64,000 bases of DNA from Streptomyces massasporeus (GTDB taxonomy: Bacteria; Actinomycetota; Actinomycetes; Streptomycetales; Streptomycetaceae), in assembly GCF_014648995.1 (NCBI RefSeq), contig NZ_BMSE01000004.1:62001-126000 (forward strand), written 5' to 3'. The first letter of the stretch is position 1, and every line of letters starts with the position of its first letter. The translations under genes were made by a program, and so were the position numbers. This document shows, piece by piece, positions 19,000 to 31,496 of this stretch. The notes below the pieces were generated by a model, which did no database searches, had not been told where the DNA came from, and worked only from the letters and a program-made list of their open reading frames with translations.

Positions 19000-19719
19000 A
19001 TGACGGACCGTAAGGGCGAACTCGCCGCAAATCTGGCGAAGGTGGAACGGCGCATCGCCGACGCGTGCGCGGCCGCGGGGCGGGCACGCGACGAGGTGAC
19101 CCTCATCGTGGTCACCAAGACCTACCCCGCGAGCGATGTGCGGATCCTCGCGGAACTCGGCGTGCGGCACGTCGCCGAGAACCGCGACCAGGACGCGGCC
19201 CCCAAGGCCGAGGCCTGCTCGGATCTGCCCCTCACCTGGCACTTCGTGGGTCAACTCCAGACCAACAAGGTGCGATCTGTGGTCGGTTACGCGGATTTCG
19301 TGCAGTCCGTCGATCGTTCCAAGCTCGTCACGGCTCTGTCGAAGGAGGCCGTCCGGACCGGTCGTGAACTGGGGTGTCTGCTCCAGGTCGCACTCGACGC
19401 CGGGGAGAGCGGCCGGGGCGAGCGCGGAGGTGTCGGGCCCGGCGGCATCGGGGAGTTGGCCGGTCTCGTGGCCGGCGCCCCGGGTCTCCGGCTCGACGGA
19501 CTGATGACCGTCGCACCGCTCACCGGGGAGTACGCGGGACGCGAACGGGCGGCCTTCGAGCGGTTGATGGATTTGTCGACTGACCTGCGCCGGAGTCATC
19601 CGGCTGCCACCATGGTCTCGGCAGGGATGAGTACGGACCTCGAACAGGCCGTGACGGCCGGAGCGACACATGTGCGCGTCGGCAGCGCGGTACTCGGAGT
19701 CCGCCCCAGGCTCGGGTAA
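19000..19719 (+). CDS. PLP-binding protein of the YggS/YlmE family
   Basis: This 239-residue single-domain, alanine-racemase-barrel-like protein binds pyridoxal phosphate. The PLP lysine lies in VVTKTYP near residue 40, with HFVGQLQTNK, GLMTVAP and SAGMSTDLEQAV as later family motifs. YggS proteins have no defined enzymatic activity and act in PLP homeostasis. ATG 19000 comes six bases after pgeF. Confidence 0.93.
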   Translation: MTDRKGELAANLAKVERRIADACAAAGRARDEVTLIVVTKTYPASDVRILAELGVRHVAENRDQDAAPKAEACSDLPLTWHFVGQLQTNKVRSVVGYADFVQSVDRSKLVTALSKEAVRTGRELGCLLQVALDAGESGRGERGGVGPGGIGELAGLVAGAPGLRLDGLMTVAPLTGEYAGRERAAFERLMDLSTDLRRSHPAATMVSAGMSTDLEQAVTAGATHVRVGSAVLGVRPRLG

Positions 19720-19848
19720 CGTCGCCAAGAAGTCGGACCACAGCAGAAAATATGGTCATTGCCGCCGATAGGCGGATTCAAGGACCTCGTGGATCGCGGG
19801 CACTTGGCAGTCGTCAGCCGATCCACCACAGAGCGGAGGACTCAGAGC

Positions 19849-20490
19849 ATGGCCGGCGCGATGCGCAAGATGGCGGTCTACCTCGGCCTCGTGGAGGACG
19901 ATGGGTACGACGGCCGCGGATTCGACCCCGACGACGACTTCGAACCCGAACTGGACCCGGAGCCCGAGCGGGACCACCGACGGCACGAGCCGTCCCATCA
20001 GCCACACGTCTCACATCAGCCCCAAAGGGACGAAGAGGTACGAGTCGTACAGCCGCCCGCGCCTCGCGAACCGGCCGCCCGTTCCGCTTCGCTCCCCGCG
20101 GAATCCAGCCGCCCGGCGCGTATCGCGCCCGTGGCATCCATCACACAAGAACGCGCAAGCCTGGAGAAGAACGCACCGGTGATCATGCCCAAGGTCGTGT
20201 CCGAACGAGAGCCTTACCGGATCACCACGCTTCACCCACGGACCTACAACGAGGCCCGTACCATCGGGGAACACTTCCGTGAAGGCACTCCGGTGATCAT
20301 GAATCTGACTGAGATGGATGACACAGATGCGAAGCGACTTGTCGACTTTGCGGCTGGTCTGGTGTTTGGTCTTCACGGCAGTATCGAGCGGGTGACGCAG
20401 AAGGTGTTCCTGTTGTCGCCTGCTAACGTCGATGTCACGGCGGAGGACAAGGCTCGCATCGCAGAGGGCGGGTTCTTCAACCAGAGCTGA
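19849..20490 (+). CDS. sepF: FtsZ membrane anchor SepF
   Basis: SepF tethers FtsZ polymers to the membrane, replacing FtsA, which is absent here. The 213-residue protein starts with an amphipathic membrane-targeting helix ([12 protein letters not shown]), then an acidic, Pro/His-rich linker (about residues 17-105) and a C-terminal SepF (DUF552) domain with [15 protein letters not shown] and [10 protein letters not shown] stretches. ATG 19849 follows a strong GGAGGA; the longer frame from 19759 has none. GCCGATAG at 19764-19771 upstream resembles a WhiG -10, but no proper -35 fits. Confidence 0.94.
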   Translation: MAGAMRKMAVYLGLVEDDGYDGRGFDPDDDFEPELDPEPERDHRRHEPSHQPHVSHQPQRDEEVRVVQPPAPREPAARSASLPAESSRPARIAPVASITQERASLEKNAPVIMPKVVSEREPYRITTLHPRTYNEARTIGEHFREGTPVIMNLTEMDDTDAKRLVDFAAGLVFGLHGSIERVTQKVFLLSPANVDVTAEDKARIAEGGFFNQS

Positions 20491-20549
20491 GACGCACCAC
20501 CGGAACAGCAGTACCGAGCAGGGCACAGGGGAGAGGGAAGCAAGAGGTC

Positions 20550-20837
20550 ATGAGCGTGGTTTTGGATGTCGTCTACATCGCGCTGATGTGCTTCCTCATC
20601 GTGCTGATCTTCCGACTGGTCATGGACTACGTCTTCCAGTTCGCCCGCTCATGGCAACCCGGCAAGGCGATGGTGGTCGTTCTGGAGGCCACTTACACTG
20701 TCACCGATCCACCGCTCAAGCTTCTGCGGCGGGTCATTCCGCCGCTGCGTCTCGGGGGCGTGGCGCTCGACCTGTCCTTCTTCGTACTGATGATCATCGT
20801 CTACATCCTGATCACACTCGTGCGGAACGTGATGTGA
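20550..20837 (+). CDS. YggT-family membrane protein (YlmG)
   Basis: This 95-residue protein has two long hydrophobic segments (about residues 1-30 and 70-93) around a short polar part containing the family pattern TDPPLKLLRRVIPP and the RLGGVALDLS stretch. YggT/YlmG proteins sit between sepF and divIVA in many Gram-positive dcw clusters and affect nucleoid or septum organisation by unknown means. GAGAGGG and AAGAGG precede ATG 20550. Confidence 0.93.
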   Translation: MSVVLDVVYIALMCFLIVLIFRLVMDYVFQFARSWQPGKAMVVVLEATYTVTDPPLKLLRRVIPPLRLGGVALDLSFFVLMIIVYILITLVRNVM

Positions 20838-20891
20838 ACGATGTGACAGATACGTCTTGCCGACTGCCGACGACTACGTTGAGGTGAAGAG

Positions 20892-22016
20892 ATGCCGTTG
20901 ACCCCCGAGGACGTGCGGAACAAGCAGTTCACGACCGTCCGCCTCCGAGAAGGCTATGACGAGGACGAGGTCGATGCCTTCCTCGATGAGGTCGAAGCCG
21001 AACTGACCCGCCTGCTCCGTGAGAACGAGGACCTGCGCGCCAAACTGGCCGCGGCCACGCGCGCTGCTGCGCAGAACCAGCAGAACATGCGCAAGCCTCC
21101 GGAGCAGCAGCAGGATCAGCAGCAACAGCAGCAGCAGGGTATGCGCGGTCCGGGTGGTCCCGTCCCCGCCGGCATATCGGGCCCGCCGCAGCAGCAGATG
21201 GGTGGCCCCATGGGTGGTCCGCCCCAGCTGCCGAGCGGTGCCCCGCAGCTGCCCGCCGGTCCCGGCGGTCAGGGTGGACCCCAGGGTCCCGGCCCGATGG
21301 GCCAGGGGCCGGGTCCGATGGGCCAGCCCCCGATGCAGCAGCAGATGGGCGGCCCCATGGGCGGCCCCGGCCCGATGGGCGGTCCGATGGGCGGCCCCGG
21401 TCAGGGAGGTCCCGGTGGCGACAGCGCCGCCCGTGTCCTCTCGCTGGCCCAGCAGACCGCCGACCAGGCGATCGCCGAGGCGCGTTCCGAGGCCAACAAG
21501 ATCGTCGGCGAGGCGCGTTCGCGTGCCGAGGGTCTGGAGCGTGACGCCCGTGCCAAGGCCGACGCCCTGGAGCGGGACGCGCAGGAGAAGCACCGCGTCG
21601 CGATGGGCTCCCTGGAGTCCGCCCGCGCCACGCTGGAGCGCAAGGTCGAGGACCTGCGCGGCTTCGAGCGCGAGTACCGCACGCGCCTGAAGTCCTACCT
21701 GGAGTCGCAGCTGCGCCAGCTGGAGACCCAGGCCGACGACTCGCTGGCTCCGCCGCGCACTCCGGCGGCCGCGTCCCTCCCGCCGTCCCCGGCACCTTCT
21801 ATGGCTCCGGCCGGCGCGAGCGCTCCGTCCTACGGCGGTGGCAACCAGACGATGGGCGGCGCTCCCTCGCAGTCCGGCCCGTCCTACGGCGGCCAGCAGC
21901 AGATGTCGCCGGCGATGACCCAGCCGATGGCGCCGGTGCGTCCGCAGGGCCCGTCGCCGATGGGCCAGGCGCCCTCGCCCATGCGGGGCTTCCTGATCGA
22001 CGAGGATGACAACTGA
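20892..22016 (+). CDS. divIVA: Polar growth determinant DivIVA
   Basis: DivIVA marks hyphal tips and recruits the wall-building machinery; it is essential in Streptomyces. The 374-residue protein has the conserved N-terminal domain ([12 protein letters not shown] to about residue 55), a first coiled coil, a long Gln/Pro/Gly/Met-rich insert of PMGGP-like repeats (about residues 72-175), a second coiled coil with [13 protein letters not shown] heptads (about 180-285) and a Pro/Gly tail ending [12 protein letters not shown] 20892 follows GAGGTGAAGAG. A strong terminator follows at 22061. Confidence 0.96.
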   Translation: MPLTPEDVRNKQFTTVRLREGYDEDEVDAFLDEVEAELTRLLRENEDLRAKLAAATRAAAQNQQNMRKPPEQQQDQQQQQQQGMRGPGGPVPAGISGPPQQQMGGPMGGPPQLPSGAPQLPAGPGGQGGPQGPGPMGQGPGPMGQPPMQQQMGGPMGGPGPMGGPMGGPGQGGPGGDSAARVLSLAQQTADQAIAEARSEANKIVGEARSRAEGLERDARAKADALERDAQEKHRVAMGSLESARATLERKVEDLRGFEREYRTRLKSYLESQLRQLETQADDSLAPPRTPAAASLPPSPAPSMAPAGASAPSYGGGNQTMGGAPSQSGPSYGGQQQMSPAMTQPMAPVRPQGPSPMGQAPSPMRGFLIDEDDN

Positions 22017-22060
22017 CGGCCTGATGGCCAGTAGTACGGCACAGACGTCGGCAGCGTTCA

Positions 22061-22100
22061 GGGCGAGGCCCCGGGTGACCACCCGGGGCCTCGCCCTTTT
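22061..22100 (+). terminator. Terminator of the dcw/divIVA transcription unit
   Basis: A perfect 16-bp stem (22061-22076 with 22081-22096) and a four-base loop are followed by TTTT. It separates divIVA from the convergent ileS. Confidence 0.9.
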
Positions 22101-22161
22101 GCCACGCGCGTTCGTGCCCGCTGCCACGCGCGTTCGTGCCCGCGCAGACGCGTTCGTGCGC
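22101..22161 (+). repeat. Short 22-bp tandem repeat downstream of divIVA
   Basis: GCCACGCGCGTTCGTGCCCGC occurs at 22101-22121 and 22123-22143 (22-base unit), and a degenerate third copy containing ACGCGTTCGTGC is at 22145-22161. It lies between the two terminators. Confidence 0.85.
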
Positions 22162-22189
22162 ACACAGTCGCGGTCGGGCGCACGCAACG

Positions 22190-22236
22190 CCGAAGGCCCG
22201 GTCCCGCCAAGATCTTTGGCGGGACCGGGCCTTCGG
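22190..22236 (-). terminator. Terminator of ileS
   Basis: A perfect 21-bp stem (22190-22210 with 22216-22236) and a five-base loop lie just beyond the ileS stop. There is no U-tract, as is common in Streptomyces. Confidence 0.85.
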
Positions 22237-22253
22237 GCTGTTCGGCCTGAGTG

Positions 22254-25439
<3,186 letters not shown>

Positions 25440-25762
25440 CAGCGGGCTTCCTCCGGCGGACTTGCTGCCTTCCGTCCGGAGGGACGAGAGCTACGTCTGC
25501 CTGCGCCGTCTCTTCGGCGCGCTCCCGCGGTACCACCCTCCTTGGCCCTCCGGCACGGGGTGTGCGCCGGCGAGCCCCCTCATTGGGGTCGCGATGCCGG
25601 GTCTACCGGCCGTGGGGCCCGTGGGCGGAGCCCACTGTCCACGGCGTTCTTCCGGCGGCTCCGGGGTGATCTTCACGTCGCGCTCGCCCCCGGGCTTCCA
25701 CCGTCCCCGGGTCGCTCTGGGCTGCGTACGCCGCTACTCGTCCCCATCCACGCTTTTCGCTC
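25440..25762 (-). ncRNA. T-box riboswitch leader of ileS (isoleucine, translational type)
   Basis: The minus-strand leader contains the conserved T-box UGGUACCGCG (25535-25526). Its UGGU bulge can pair with the ACCA end of tRNA-Ile (discriminator A). A GATGGGGACGAGTAGC-like segment near the 5' end and an ATC isoleucine specifier candidate at 25670-25668 fit a short stem I. Downstream, CCGGAG containing the ileS ribosome site (25456-25451) pairs with CTCCGG (25481-25476). This would hide the start rather than form a terminator. Uncharged tRNA-Ile should open it. A -10 candidate TACACT is at 25773-25768. Confidence 0.9.
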
Positions 25763-26091
25763 CGCCCAGTGTACGGCGCCGGGCGAACGGCGGCCGACCG
25801 GTTTTCGGGGCGGGTGGGGGTGGAGTGTCCCGTGGGGTGCGGTGTTCGTGCCAGGTGGGGTGCGATATGGGTTTGATGACCCGAATGGCACGGTATAGGT
25901 GTTCGGATCCTGGGACGTCCGGCTCGGCGGATTACCGCGCGGGGAGCTGGGCACAACGGATGCAGGTCGCCGCGCGGCGTGCGCGAGGCGGGCGAATCGG
26001 GCGGTGTGCCCCGTTGCCGCGGGACTCGAGTCGATTTATCGTCCCAGCACGATTCGCGAGCAAGGTCACAATGTGTGAAGGGGCCGCGGCC
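25763..26091. other. Divergent intergenic region between ileS leader and the TraR/DksA gene
   Basis: No gene is supported here. TTGATG (25873-25878) with TATAGG (25894-25899) and a 15-base spacer is a weak plus-strand promoter candidate for the TraR/DksA gene. The ileS -10 lies at the left end, reading minus. Confidence 0.45.
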
Positions 26092-27534
26092 ATGGTGGCG
26101 AAGAAGACCGCCGTACAGCAGCCGGCGTCCGGCAGGTCCGCGGAGGCCTCCGGCGGCGCGGCCAAGGACGTGGGCGGGAAGAAGTCCACGCAGGGGGGCC
26201 CGGCGCGGCGGTCGGCGAAGGAGGGCGGGAGGAAGGCCGCGGCCGGGACGAAGGCGACCGAGAAGAAGACGACCGAGAAGAAGACGACGGCCAGGAAGGC
26301 CGTGACCAGGAAGGCCGTGGCGAAGGGGGCCGGCACCGAGGGCGTCGCGGCCGAGGGGGCTGTGGCTGAGAGGGCCGCGGCCGAGAAGGACGCGGTCGAG
26401 AAGGCGGCGACCAAGGCGGCGGTCCGATCGGCACCGGCCAGATCGGCACCGGCCCGATCTGCGTCGGCCGGGAAGGCCAGGGCCGAGGCGCCGGCGGGGA
26501 AGGCATCGCCCCGGGCTTCGGCGGAGAGGGCGGCACCGGCCAGGGCATCGGCCAGGACTGCGAGGGAGAGGTCACCGGCCAAGGCATCGGTCAAGGCTTC
26601 GGCGGAAAGGTCACCGGCCGACCCTTCGGCGGAGAAGGCACCGAAGGCCAAGACCAAGGCCACGGCGGAGAAGGCCACGGCGGACAAGGCGCCGACGCCC
26701 ACAGCATCGGCCAAGGCCTCGGCACACAAGACCTCGGCACACAAGGCATCGGCCGAAGCGCCGGTGGAGGCAGCTCCGGCCGCCGCGAACGCCGCCGGGA
26801 AGAAGGCCGCGGCCAGGAAGACCTCCCCGGCCGGCAAGGCCACCGGTGAGAAGCCCGCGGCCAAGAAGGCGGCCGGCAAGCGGACCGCCGCCAAGAGGAC
26901 CCCGGCCGAGAAGGTCGCCGGAGGCAAGAGCACCACCAGGAGCGCGGCCGGCAAGGGCGCTGCCCGGACCGGCGCGGTCACACAGGACACGGCCGCGAGC
27001 AGCACGGCCAAGAAGGCGGGTGCGGCCGAGGCCGCCCGGCAGACGGGAGCGACGACGGTGGTTGCTAAGAAGACTCCTGGCACGGCCACGGCGGCGAAGA
27101 CCGCCGTTCCGAAGGCGCGGATCGCCGCGGCGGAGCCCGGTGAGCTGGCGGTACGCCCGGGCGAGGACCCCTGGACGGAGGAGGAGGTCGAGGAGGCCCG
27201 GTCCGAGCTGACGTCCGAGGAGAGCCGGCTGCGCGAGGAGATCACGTCGTCGGAGCGGTCGCTGGCCGGTCTGATGCGGGACTCCGGGGACGGCGCGGGC
27301 GACGACCAGGCGGACACCGGCACCAAGAACATCACCCGCGAGCACGAGCTGGCCCTGGCCGCCAACGCGCGGGAGATGCTCATCCAGACCGAGCGCGCCC
27401 TGGAACGCCTGCACGCGGGCACCTACGGCCTGTGCGAGAACTGCGGCAACGCCATCGGCAAGGCCCGCATGCAGGCCTTCCCCCGGGCCACACTCTGCGT
27501 GGAGTGCAAGCAGAAGCAGGAGCGCCGGTACTGA
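26092..27534 (+). CDS. TraR/DksA-type zinc-finger protein with long Lys/Ala-rich N-terminal tail
   Basis: The C-terminal 130 residues form a TraR/DksA-like domain: an acidic coiled-coil stretch (EEEVEEARSEL, then EESRLREEI) and the zinc finger CENC-x17-CVEC close to the end. The N-terminal 330 or so residues are an Ala/Lys/Pro-rich, low-complexity tail like those of histone H1-like proteins. ATG 26092 (VAKKTAV follows) is preceded by GAAGGGG; an ATG at 26071 is also possible. Length is 480 residues. DksA-type proteins enter the RNA polymerase secondary channel; the tail suggests DNA binding. The combination is regular in Streptomyces at this locus. Confidence 0.87.
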   Translation: MVAKKTAVQQPASGRSAEASGGAAKDVGGKKSTQGGPARRSAKEGGRKAAAGTKATEKKTTEKKTTARKAVTRKAVAKGAGTEGVAAEGAVAERAAAEKDAVEKAATKAAVRSAPARSAPARSASAGKARAEAPAGKASPRASAERAAPARASARTARERSPAKASVKASAERSPADPSAEKAPKAKTKATAEKATADKAPTPTASAKASAHKTSAHKASAEAPVEAAPAAANAAGKKAAARKTSPAGKATGEKPAAKKAAGKRTAAKRTPAEKVAGGKSTTRSAAGKGAARTGAVTQDTAASSTAKKAGAAEAARQTGATTVVAKKTPGTATAAKTAVPKARIAAAEPGELAVRPGEDPWTEEEVEEARSELTSEESRLREEITSSERSLAGLMRDSGDGAGDDQADTGTKNITREHELALAANAREMLIQTERALERLHAGTYGLCENCGNAIGKARMQAFPRATLCVECKQKQERRY

Positions 27535-27636
27535 CCGGCCCCACCGACCGGCCGCCGAATGCCTCCTGAGCACGTGCGACGTACGGGGCGTGTCGTACCC
27601 TCGTCCTCAGTCAGGCACCTAGGTTGAGGGACTCAC

Positions 27637-28299
27637 GTGGCAGAGGCGGAGCGCATCATCGGTACGCCGGACACACCGGACGCGGCCGGGGGCGGCAAGG
27701 AGCGGCCCGACTCCGAGGGCACCCCGGCGGCCGGCGAGCCCGGGCCCGGCCCGGCGGCCGCGGCGGGAGCGTCCGGTACCGGCGAGGCGGAGGCCGCTGC
27801 CGCACCGCCCCGGGGCAGGCGCCGGATCGCGGTGCTGTTCGCCGTCGCCGCGTTCGCCTACGCCCTCGACCTGATCAGCAAGCTGATCGTGGTGGCCGAG
27901 CTGGAGCACCACCCGCCCATCGAGATCGTCGGAGACTGGCTGAAGTTCGAGGCGATCCGCAACGCGGGCGCGGCCTTCGGCTTCGGCGAGGCCTTCACCG
28001 TGATCTTCACCATGATCGCGGCGGCGGTGATCGTGGTGATCGCCCGTCTCGCCCGCAAGCTGTACAGCCTGCCCTGGGCGATCGCGCTCGGCCTGCTGCT
28101 CGGCGGTGCGCTGGGCAACCTCACCGACCGGATCTTCCGGGCGCCGGGCGTCTTCGAGGGCGCGGTCGTGGACTTCATCGCGCCCAAGCACTTCGCCGTC
28201 TTCAACCTGGCCGACTCGGCGATCGTGTGCGGCGGCATCCTGATCGTGCTGCTGTCCTTCCGGGGCCTCGACCCGGACGGGACCGTCCACAAGGACTGA
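27637..28299 (+). CDS. lspA: Lipoprotein signal peptidase
   Basis: LspA cleaves signal peptides of prolipoproteins in the membrane. The 220-residue protein has a long polar, Gly/Pro/Ala-rich cytoplasmic N-terminus (about 60 residues) before four membrane segments. The catalytic Asp residues are in GNLTDRI and FNLADSAI, and the family's NAGAAFG is present. GTG 27637 follows TTGAGGGA. The next gene is a RluD-type pseudouridine synthase, a common pairing. Confidence 0.96.
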   Translation: MAEAERIIGTPDTPDAAGGGKERPDSEGTPAAGEPGPGPAAAAGASGTGEAEAAAAPPRGRRRIAVLFAVAAFAYALDLISKLIVVAELEHHPPIEIVGDWLKFEAIRNAGAAFGFGEAFTVIFTMIAAAVIVVIARLARKLYSLPWAIALGLLLGGALGNLTDRIFRAPGVFEGAVVDFIAPKHFAVFNLADSAIVCGGILIVLLSFRGLDPDGTVHKD

Positions 28300-28342
28300 G
28301 CGCGCGTACAGCCCCGTCGTAGCCGTCCGGCATACTCGACGG

Positions 28343-29287
28343 GTGAGCACGCTTCCCGAGATCCGTACCCTGCCCGTGCCCGACGGCCTGGAGGGCGAGC
28401 GCGTCGACGCCGCCATCTCCCGCATGTTCGGCTTCTCCCGTACCAAGGCGGCCGAGCTCGCCGCCGCGGGGAAGGTCACGGTCGACGGGTCGGTGGTCGG
28501 CAAGTCGGAGCGCGTGCACGGCGGCGCCTGGCTGGAGGTCGAGATGCCGCAGGCGCCCGCGCCGGTGCAGGTCGTGGCCGAGCCGGTCGAGGGCATGGAG
28601 ATCGTGCACGACGACGATGACGTGGTCGTGATCGTCAAGCCCGTCGGCGTCGCCGCGCACCCGTCGCCGGGCTGGACCGGGCCGACCGTCATCGGAGGCC
28701 TGGCCGCCGCCGGGTACCGGATCTCCACCTCCGGCGCCGCCGAGCGCCAGGGCATCGTGCACCGGCTCGACGTGGGCACCTCGGGCCTCATGGTGGTCGC
28801 CAAGTCGGAGCGCGCCTACACCTCGCTCAAGCGCCAGTTCAAGGAGCGCACGGTCGACAAGCGCTACCACACGCTCGTCCAGGGCCACCCCGACCCGACC
28901 AGCGGCACCATCGACGCGCCCATCGGCCGCCACCCCCAGCACGACTACAAGTGGGCCGTCACCGCCGAGGGCAAGCCGTCCGTCACGCACTACGACCTCA
29001 TCGAGGCGTTCCGCGCGGCCTCCCTGCTCGACGTGAAGCTGGAGACCGGCCGCACGCACCAGATCCGCGTCCACATGGCCGCCCACCGGCACCCCTGCGT
29101 CGGCGACCTCACCTACGGCGCCGACCCGACGCTCGCCAAGCGCCTCGGCCTGACCCGGCAGTGGCTGCACGCGGTGCGGCTCGGCTTCGAGCACCCCGGG
29201 GACGGGCAGTGGGCGGAGTTCTCCTGCGGCTACCCGGAGGACCTGCAGAAGGCCCTGGACCAGGTCCGCGAGGAGACGTACGCGTGA
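28343..29287 (+). CDS. RluA/RluD-family pseudouridine synthase
   Basis: This 314-residue protein has an N-terminal S4 RNA-binding domain (about residues 14-75) and a RluA-type catalytic domain. The catalytic Asp lies in [15 protein letters not shown], and [10 protein letters not shown] is near the end. It should isomerise uridines in large-subunit rRNA; the exact target cannot be told. GTG 28343 is preceded by CATACT six bases earlier, a leaderless-type layout. The stop overlaps the next gene (GTGA). Confidence 0.93.
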   Translation: MSTLPEIRTLPVPDGLEGERVDAAISRMFGFSRTKAAELAAAGKVTVDGSVVGKSERVHGGAWLEVEMPQAPAPVQVVAEPVEGMEIVHDDDDVVVIVKPVGVAAHPSPGWTGPTVIGGLAAAGYRISTSGAAERQGIVHRLDVGTSGLMVVAKSERAYTSLKRQFKERTVDKRYHTLVQGHPDPTSGTIDAPIGRHPQHDYKWAVTAEGKPSVTHYDLIEAFRAASLLDVKLETGRTHQIRVHMAAHRHPCVGDLTYGADPTLAKRLGLTRQWLHAVRLGFEHPGDGQWAEFSCGYPEDLQKALDQVREETYA

Positions 29288-29751
29288 AGGCCCCGTACCT
29301 GGTGCGGGTCGCCGAGGACCCTGCCGACCGCGAGGCGTGCTTCGCGGTGCGCAAGGAGGTCTTCGTCGGCGAGCAGGGCGTGCCGGAGGATCTGGAGTAC
29401 GACGCGTACGACGCCGGCGCGGTCCATGTGCTGGCGGTACGGGAGGACGGTGTGCCGCTCGGGACCGGGCGGCTGCTGCACGGGGAGGCGGCCGTGGCGC
29501 AGACCGGCGCCGACCCCGCCGTGGGCTCCCTCGGCCGGCTCGCCGTGACGGGTGCCGCGCGCGGGCTCGGTGTCGGTGTCGCCCTGGTGCGGGCCATCGA
29601 GGACGCGGCACGCGCGCGCGGTCTCGCGGCCGTCGACCTGCACGCGCAGACGCACGCGCTGGGCTTCTACCAGCGGCTCGGCTATGAGCCGTACGGGCCC
29701 GAGTACTTGGAGGCGGGCATTCCGCACCAGGGGATGCGGCGTTCGCTTTAG
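29284..29751 (+). CDS. GNAT-family N-acetyltransferase
   Basis: This 155-residue protein has the GNAT fold: an acetyl-CoA loop with [10 protein letters not shown] (about residues 94-103) after the conserved LGRLAV strand, and [22 protein letters not shown], split as [12 protein letters not shown] and FLEAGIPH-like (here YLEAGIPH), which is typical of the ElaA/YitI-like group. The substrate is unknown. GTG 29284 overlaps the pseudouridine synthase stop, so the two are coupled. Confidence 0.88.
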   Translation: MKAPYLVRVAEDPADREACFAVRKEVFVGEQGVPEDLEYDAYDAGAVHVLAVREDGVPLGTGRLLHGEAAVAQTGADPAVGSLGRLAVTGAARGLGVGVALVRAIEDAARARGLAAVDLHAQTHALGFYQRLGYEPYGPEYLEAGIPHQGMRRSL

Positions 29752-29846
29752 CCCCTCATGGCGGGTGCCGAAGCGGTTTGTCCCGGGAGTTGCGTGGCAG
29801 GCTTGAGGTCAGTCGTGTGAACATCTGACCTTCCGGAGCGCTGACC

Positions 29847-31433
29847 GTGGATCAGTTGGCCCTGCTGTTCGTGCTGCTGCTCGGGGCCGTGATCAGTGTC
29901 CCCATGGGTGACCGGTTCAAGGTGCCCGCGCCGGTGCTGATGACGCTCCTGGGGATAGTCCTCGCGCTGCTGCCGTTCGTACCGAACGTCGAGATCCCGC
30001 CGGACCTGATCCTGCCGCTGCTGTTGCCGCCCCTGCTGTACGCCGCCGTGCGGCGCACGTCCTGGCGGCAGTTCACGGCGAATCTGAGGCCGATCTTCCT
30101 GCTGGCCGTGGCCCTGGTGTTCGTCACCATGGCCTGTGTGGCCGCCGTGGCCGACGCGATCGTGCCGGGGCTGCCGCTCGCCGCGGCCTTCGCGCTGGGC
30201 GCGCTGGTGGCGCCGCCGGATCCGGTCGCGGCGACGGCCGTGGCCGGGCAGCTGGGCCTGCCGCGCCGGCTGGTGTCGATCCTGGAGGGCGAGGGGCTGT
30301 TCAACGACGTCACGGCCATCGTCCTCTACCACGTGGCGATCGCCGCCGCCGTCAGCGGGACCTTCTCGCCCTGGAAGGCCGGGCTCGATCTGGTGCTGTC
30401 GGCCGTGGTGGCGGTGGCCGTGGGCCTCGCGCTGGGCTGGGGCGCGAACAAGCTGATGGAAGTGCTCGGTGACGCGACCCTGCAGATCGGGCTGACCCTG
30501 CTGGTGCCCTACGCGTCCTACGTCATGGCCGAGGAACTGCACGGATCCGGTGTGCTCGCCGTGCTCACCACCGCGCTGTTCCTCGCGGAGTACGGCTCCG
30601 ACGCCGACGACGTCATGACCCGGCTGGCCGGGCATACCTTCTGGAACATCGTCGACACGCTCGTCACCGGCGTCGCGTTCGGACTGGTCGGCCTCGAACT
30701 GCACAACGCGATCCGCACGGCCTCCGGGCGCTGGGGCGAGCTGCTCTGGTGGGCGGCGGTCGTGGTGGTCGTGGTCGTCTTCGCGCGGCTGCTGTGGCTG
30801 CTGCCGGCGACCTGGCTGACCAAACGGCTGCACGCCCGGCGGGACTACGACGAGGACATCCCGGTGAGCTGGCGCGAGACCGTGGTGATGTGGTGGTCGG
30901 GGATGCGCGGGGTGGCCTCGGTCGCGCTGGTGCTGGCGATCCCGCTGGAGACCGACACGGGTGCGCCGTTCCCCAGCCGGGACGAGATCATCTTCATCGC
31001 GTTCGGCGTGATCATGGCGACGCTGGTGCTCCAGGGGCTCACCTTGCCGTGGCTGGTGCGGCGGCTCGGTGTGAAGGCCGACACGGACCGGGAGAAGGAG
31101 TTGGCGAAGGCGCTGGCGATCCGGGCGGCCAAGGCGGCGAAGCAGAGGCTGCGGGAGATCGAGGAGAACGAGGAGCTGCCGGAGGAGCTGTCCGAGCAGA
31201 TGATGCGGCGCGCCTACGACATCGGTGTGCGGATCAGTCCCGAACTCGCGGAGGACGAGCGGCGGGAGGCGTACCGGGAGGGCGCCCGGCGGGTGAAGCG
31301 GTTGCGGCGGATCCAGCAGGAGATGCTGAGCGCGGCGCGGCACGAGGTGCTGGCGGCGCGCAGCGAGCCGGGGGCGGATCCCGAGGTGGTCGACCGGGTT
31401 CTGCGGCACCTCGACGTGCGCAGCCTGCGATGA
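29847..31433 (+). CDS. CPA1-family Na+/H+ antiporter
   Basis: This 528-residue protein has ten to twelve membrane segments, the LVAPPDPVAATAV stretch holding the paired acidic/Pro motif of NhaP-type exchangers, EGEGLFNDVTAIV, and GMRGVASVALVLAIPL. A charged cytoplasmic C-terminal tail of about 120 residues with helical, Arg/Glu-rich content follows. It probably exchanges Na+ or K+ for protons. GTG 29847 follows CCGGAG. Confidence 0.92.
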   Translation: MDQLALLFVLLLGAVISVPMGDRFKVPAPVLMTLLGIVLALLPFVPNVEIPPDLILPLLLPPLLYAAVRRTSWRQFTANLRPIFLLAVALVFVTMACVAAVADAIVPGLPLAAAFALGALVAPPDPVAATAVAGQLGLPRRLVSILEGEGLFNDVTAIVLYHVAIAAAVSGTFSPWKAGLDLVLSAVVAVAVGLALGWGANKLMEVLGDATLQIGLTLLVPYASYVMAEELHGSGVLAVLTTALFLAEYGSDADDVMTRLAGHTFWNIVDTLVTGVAFGLVGLELHNAIRTASGRWGELLWWAAVVVVVVVFARLLWLLPATWLTKRLHARRDYDEDIPVSWRETVVMWWSGMRGVASVALVLAIPLETDTGAPFPSRDEIIFIAFGVIMATLVLQGLTLPWLVRRLGVKADTDREKELAKALAIRAAKAAKQRLREIEENEELPEELSEQMMRRAYDIGVRISPELAEDERREAYREGARRVKRLRRIQQEMLSAARHEVLAARSEPGADPEVVDRVLRHLDVRSLR

Positions 31434-31483
31434 GGCCGGTGGCAGCGGCCGCGCCGGTTTGACCTCGGGCGGTCGGGGCGTCG

Positions 31484-31489
31484 TAGGGT
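31484..31489 (+). promoter_or_regulatory. -10 element of a probable leaderless promoter (SDR gene)
   Basis: TAGGGT lies exactly seven bases before the ATG at 31497 and no ribosome site is present, the usual layout of leaderless messages in Streptomyces. Confidence 0.6.
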
Positions 31490-31496
31490 CGTTCGT

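Noticed and set aside
19764..19771. GCCGATAG as a WhiG-type -10 upstream of sepF
   Set aside because: A TAAA-like -35 does not stand 15 bases upstream; the nearest A-rich tracts are at the wrong spacing.
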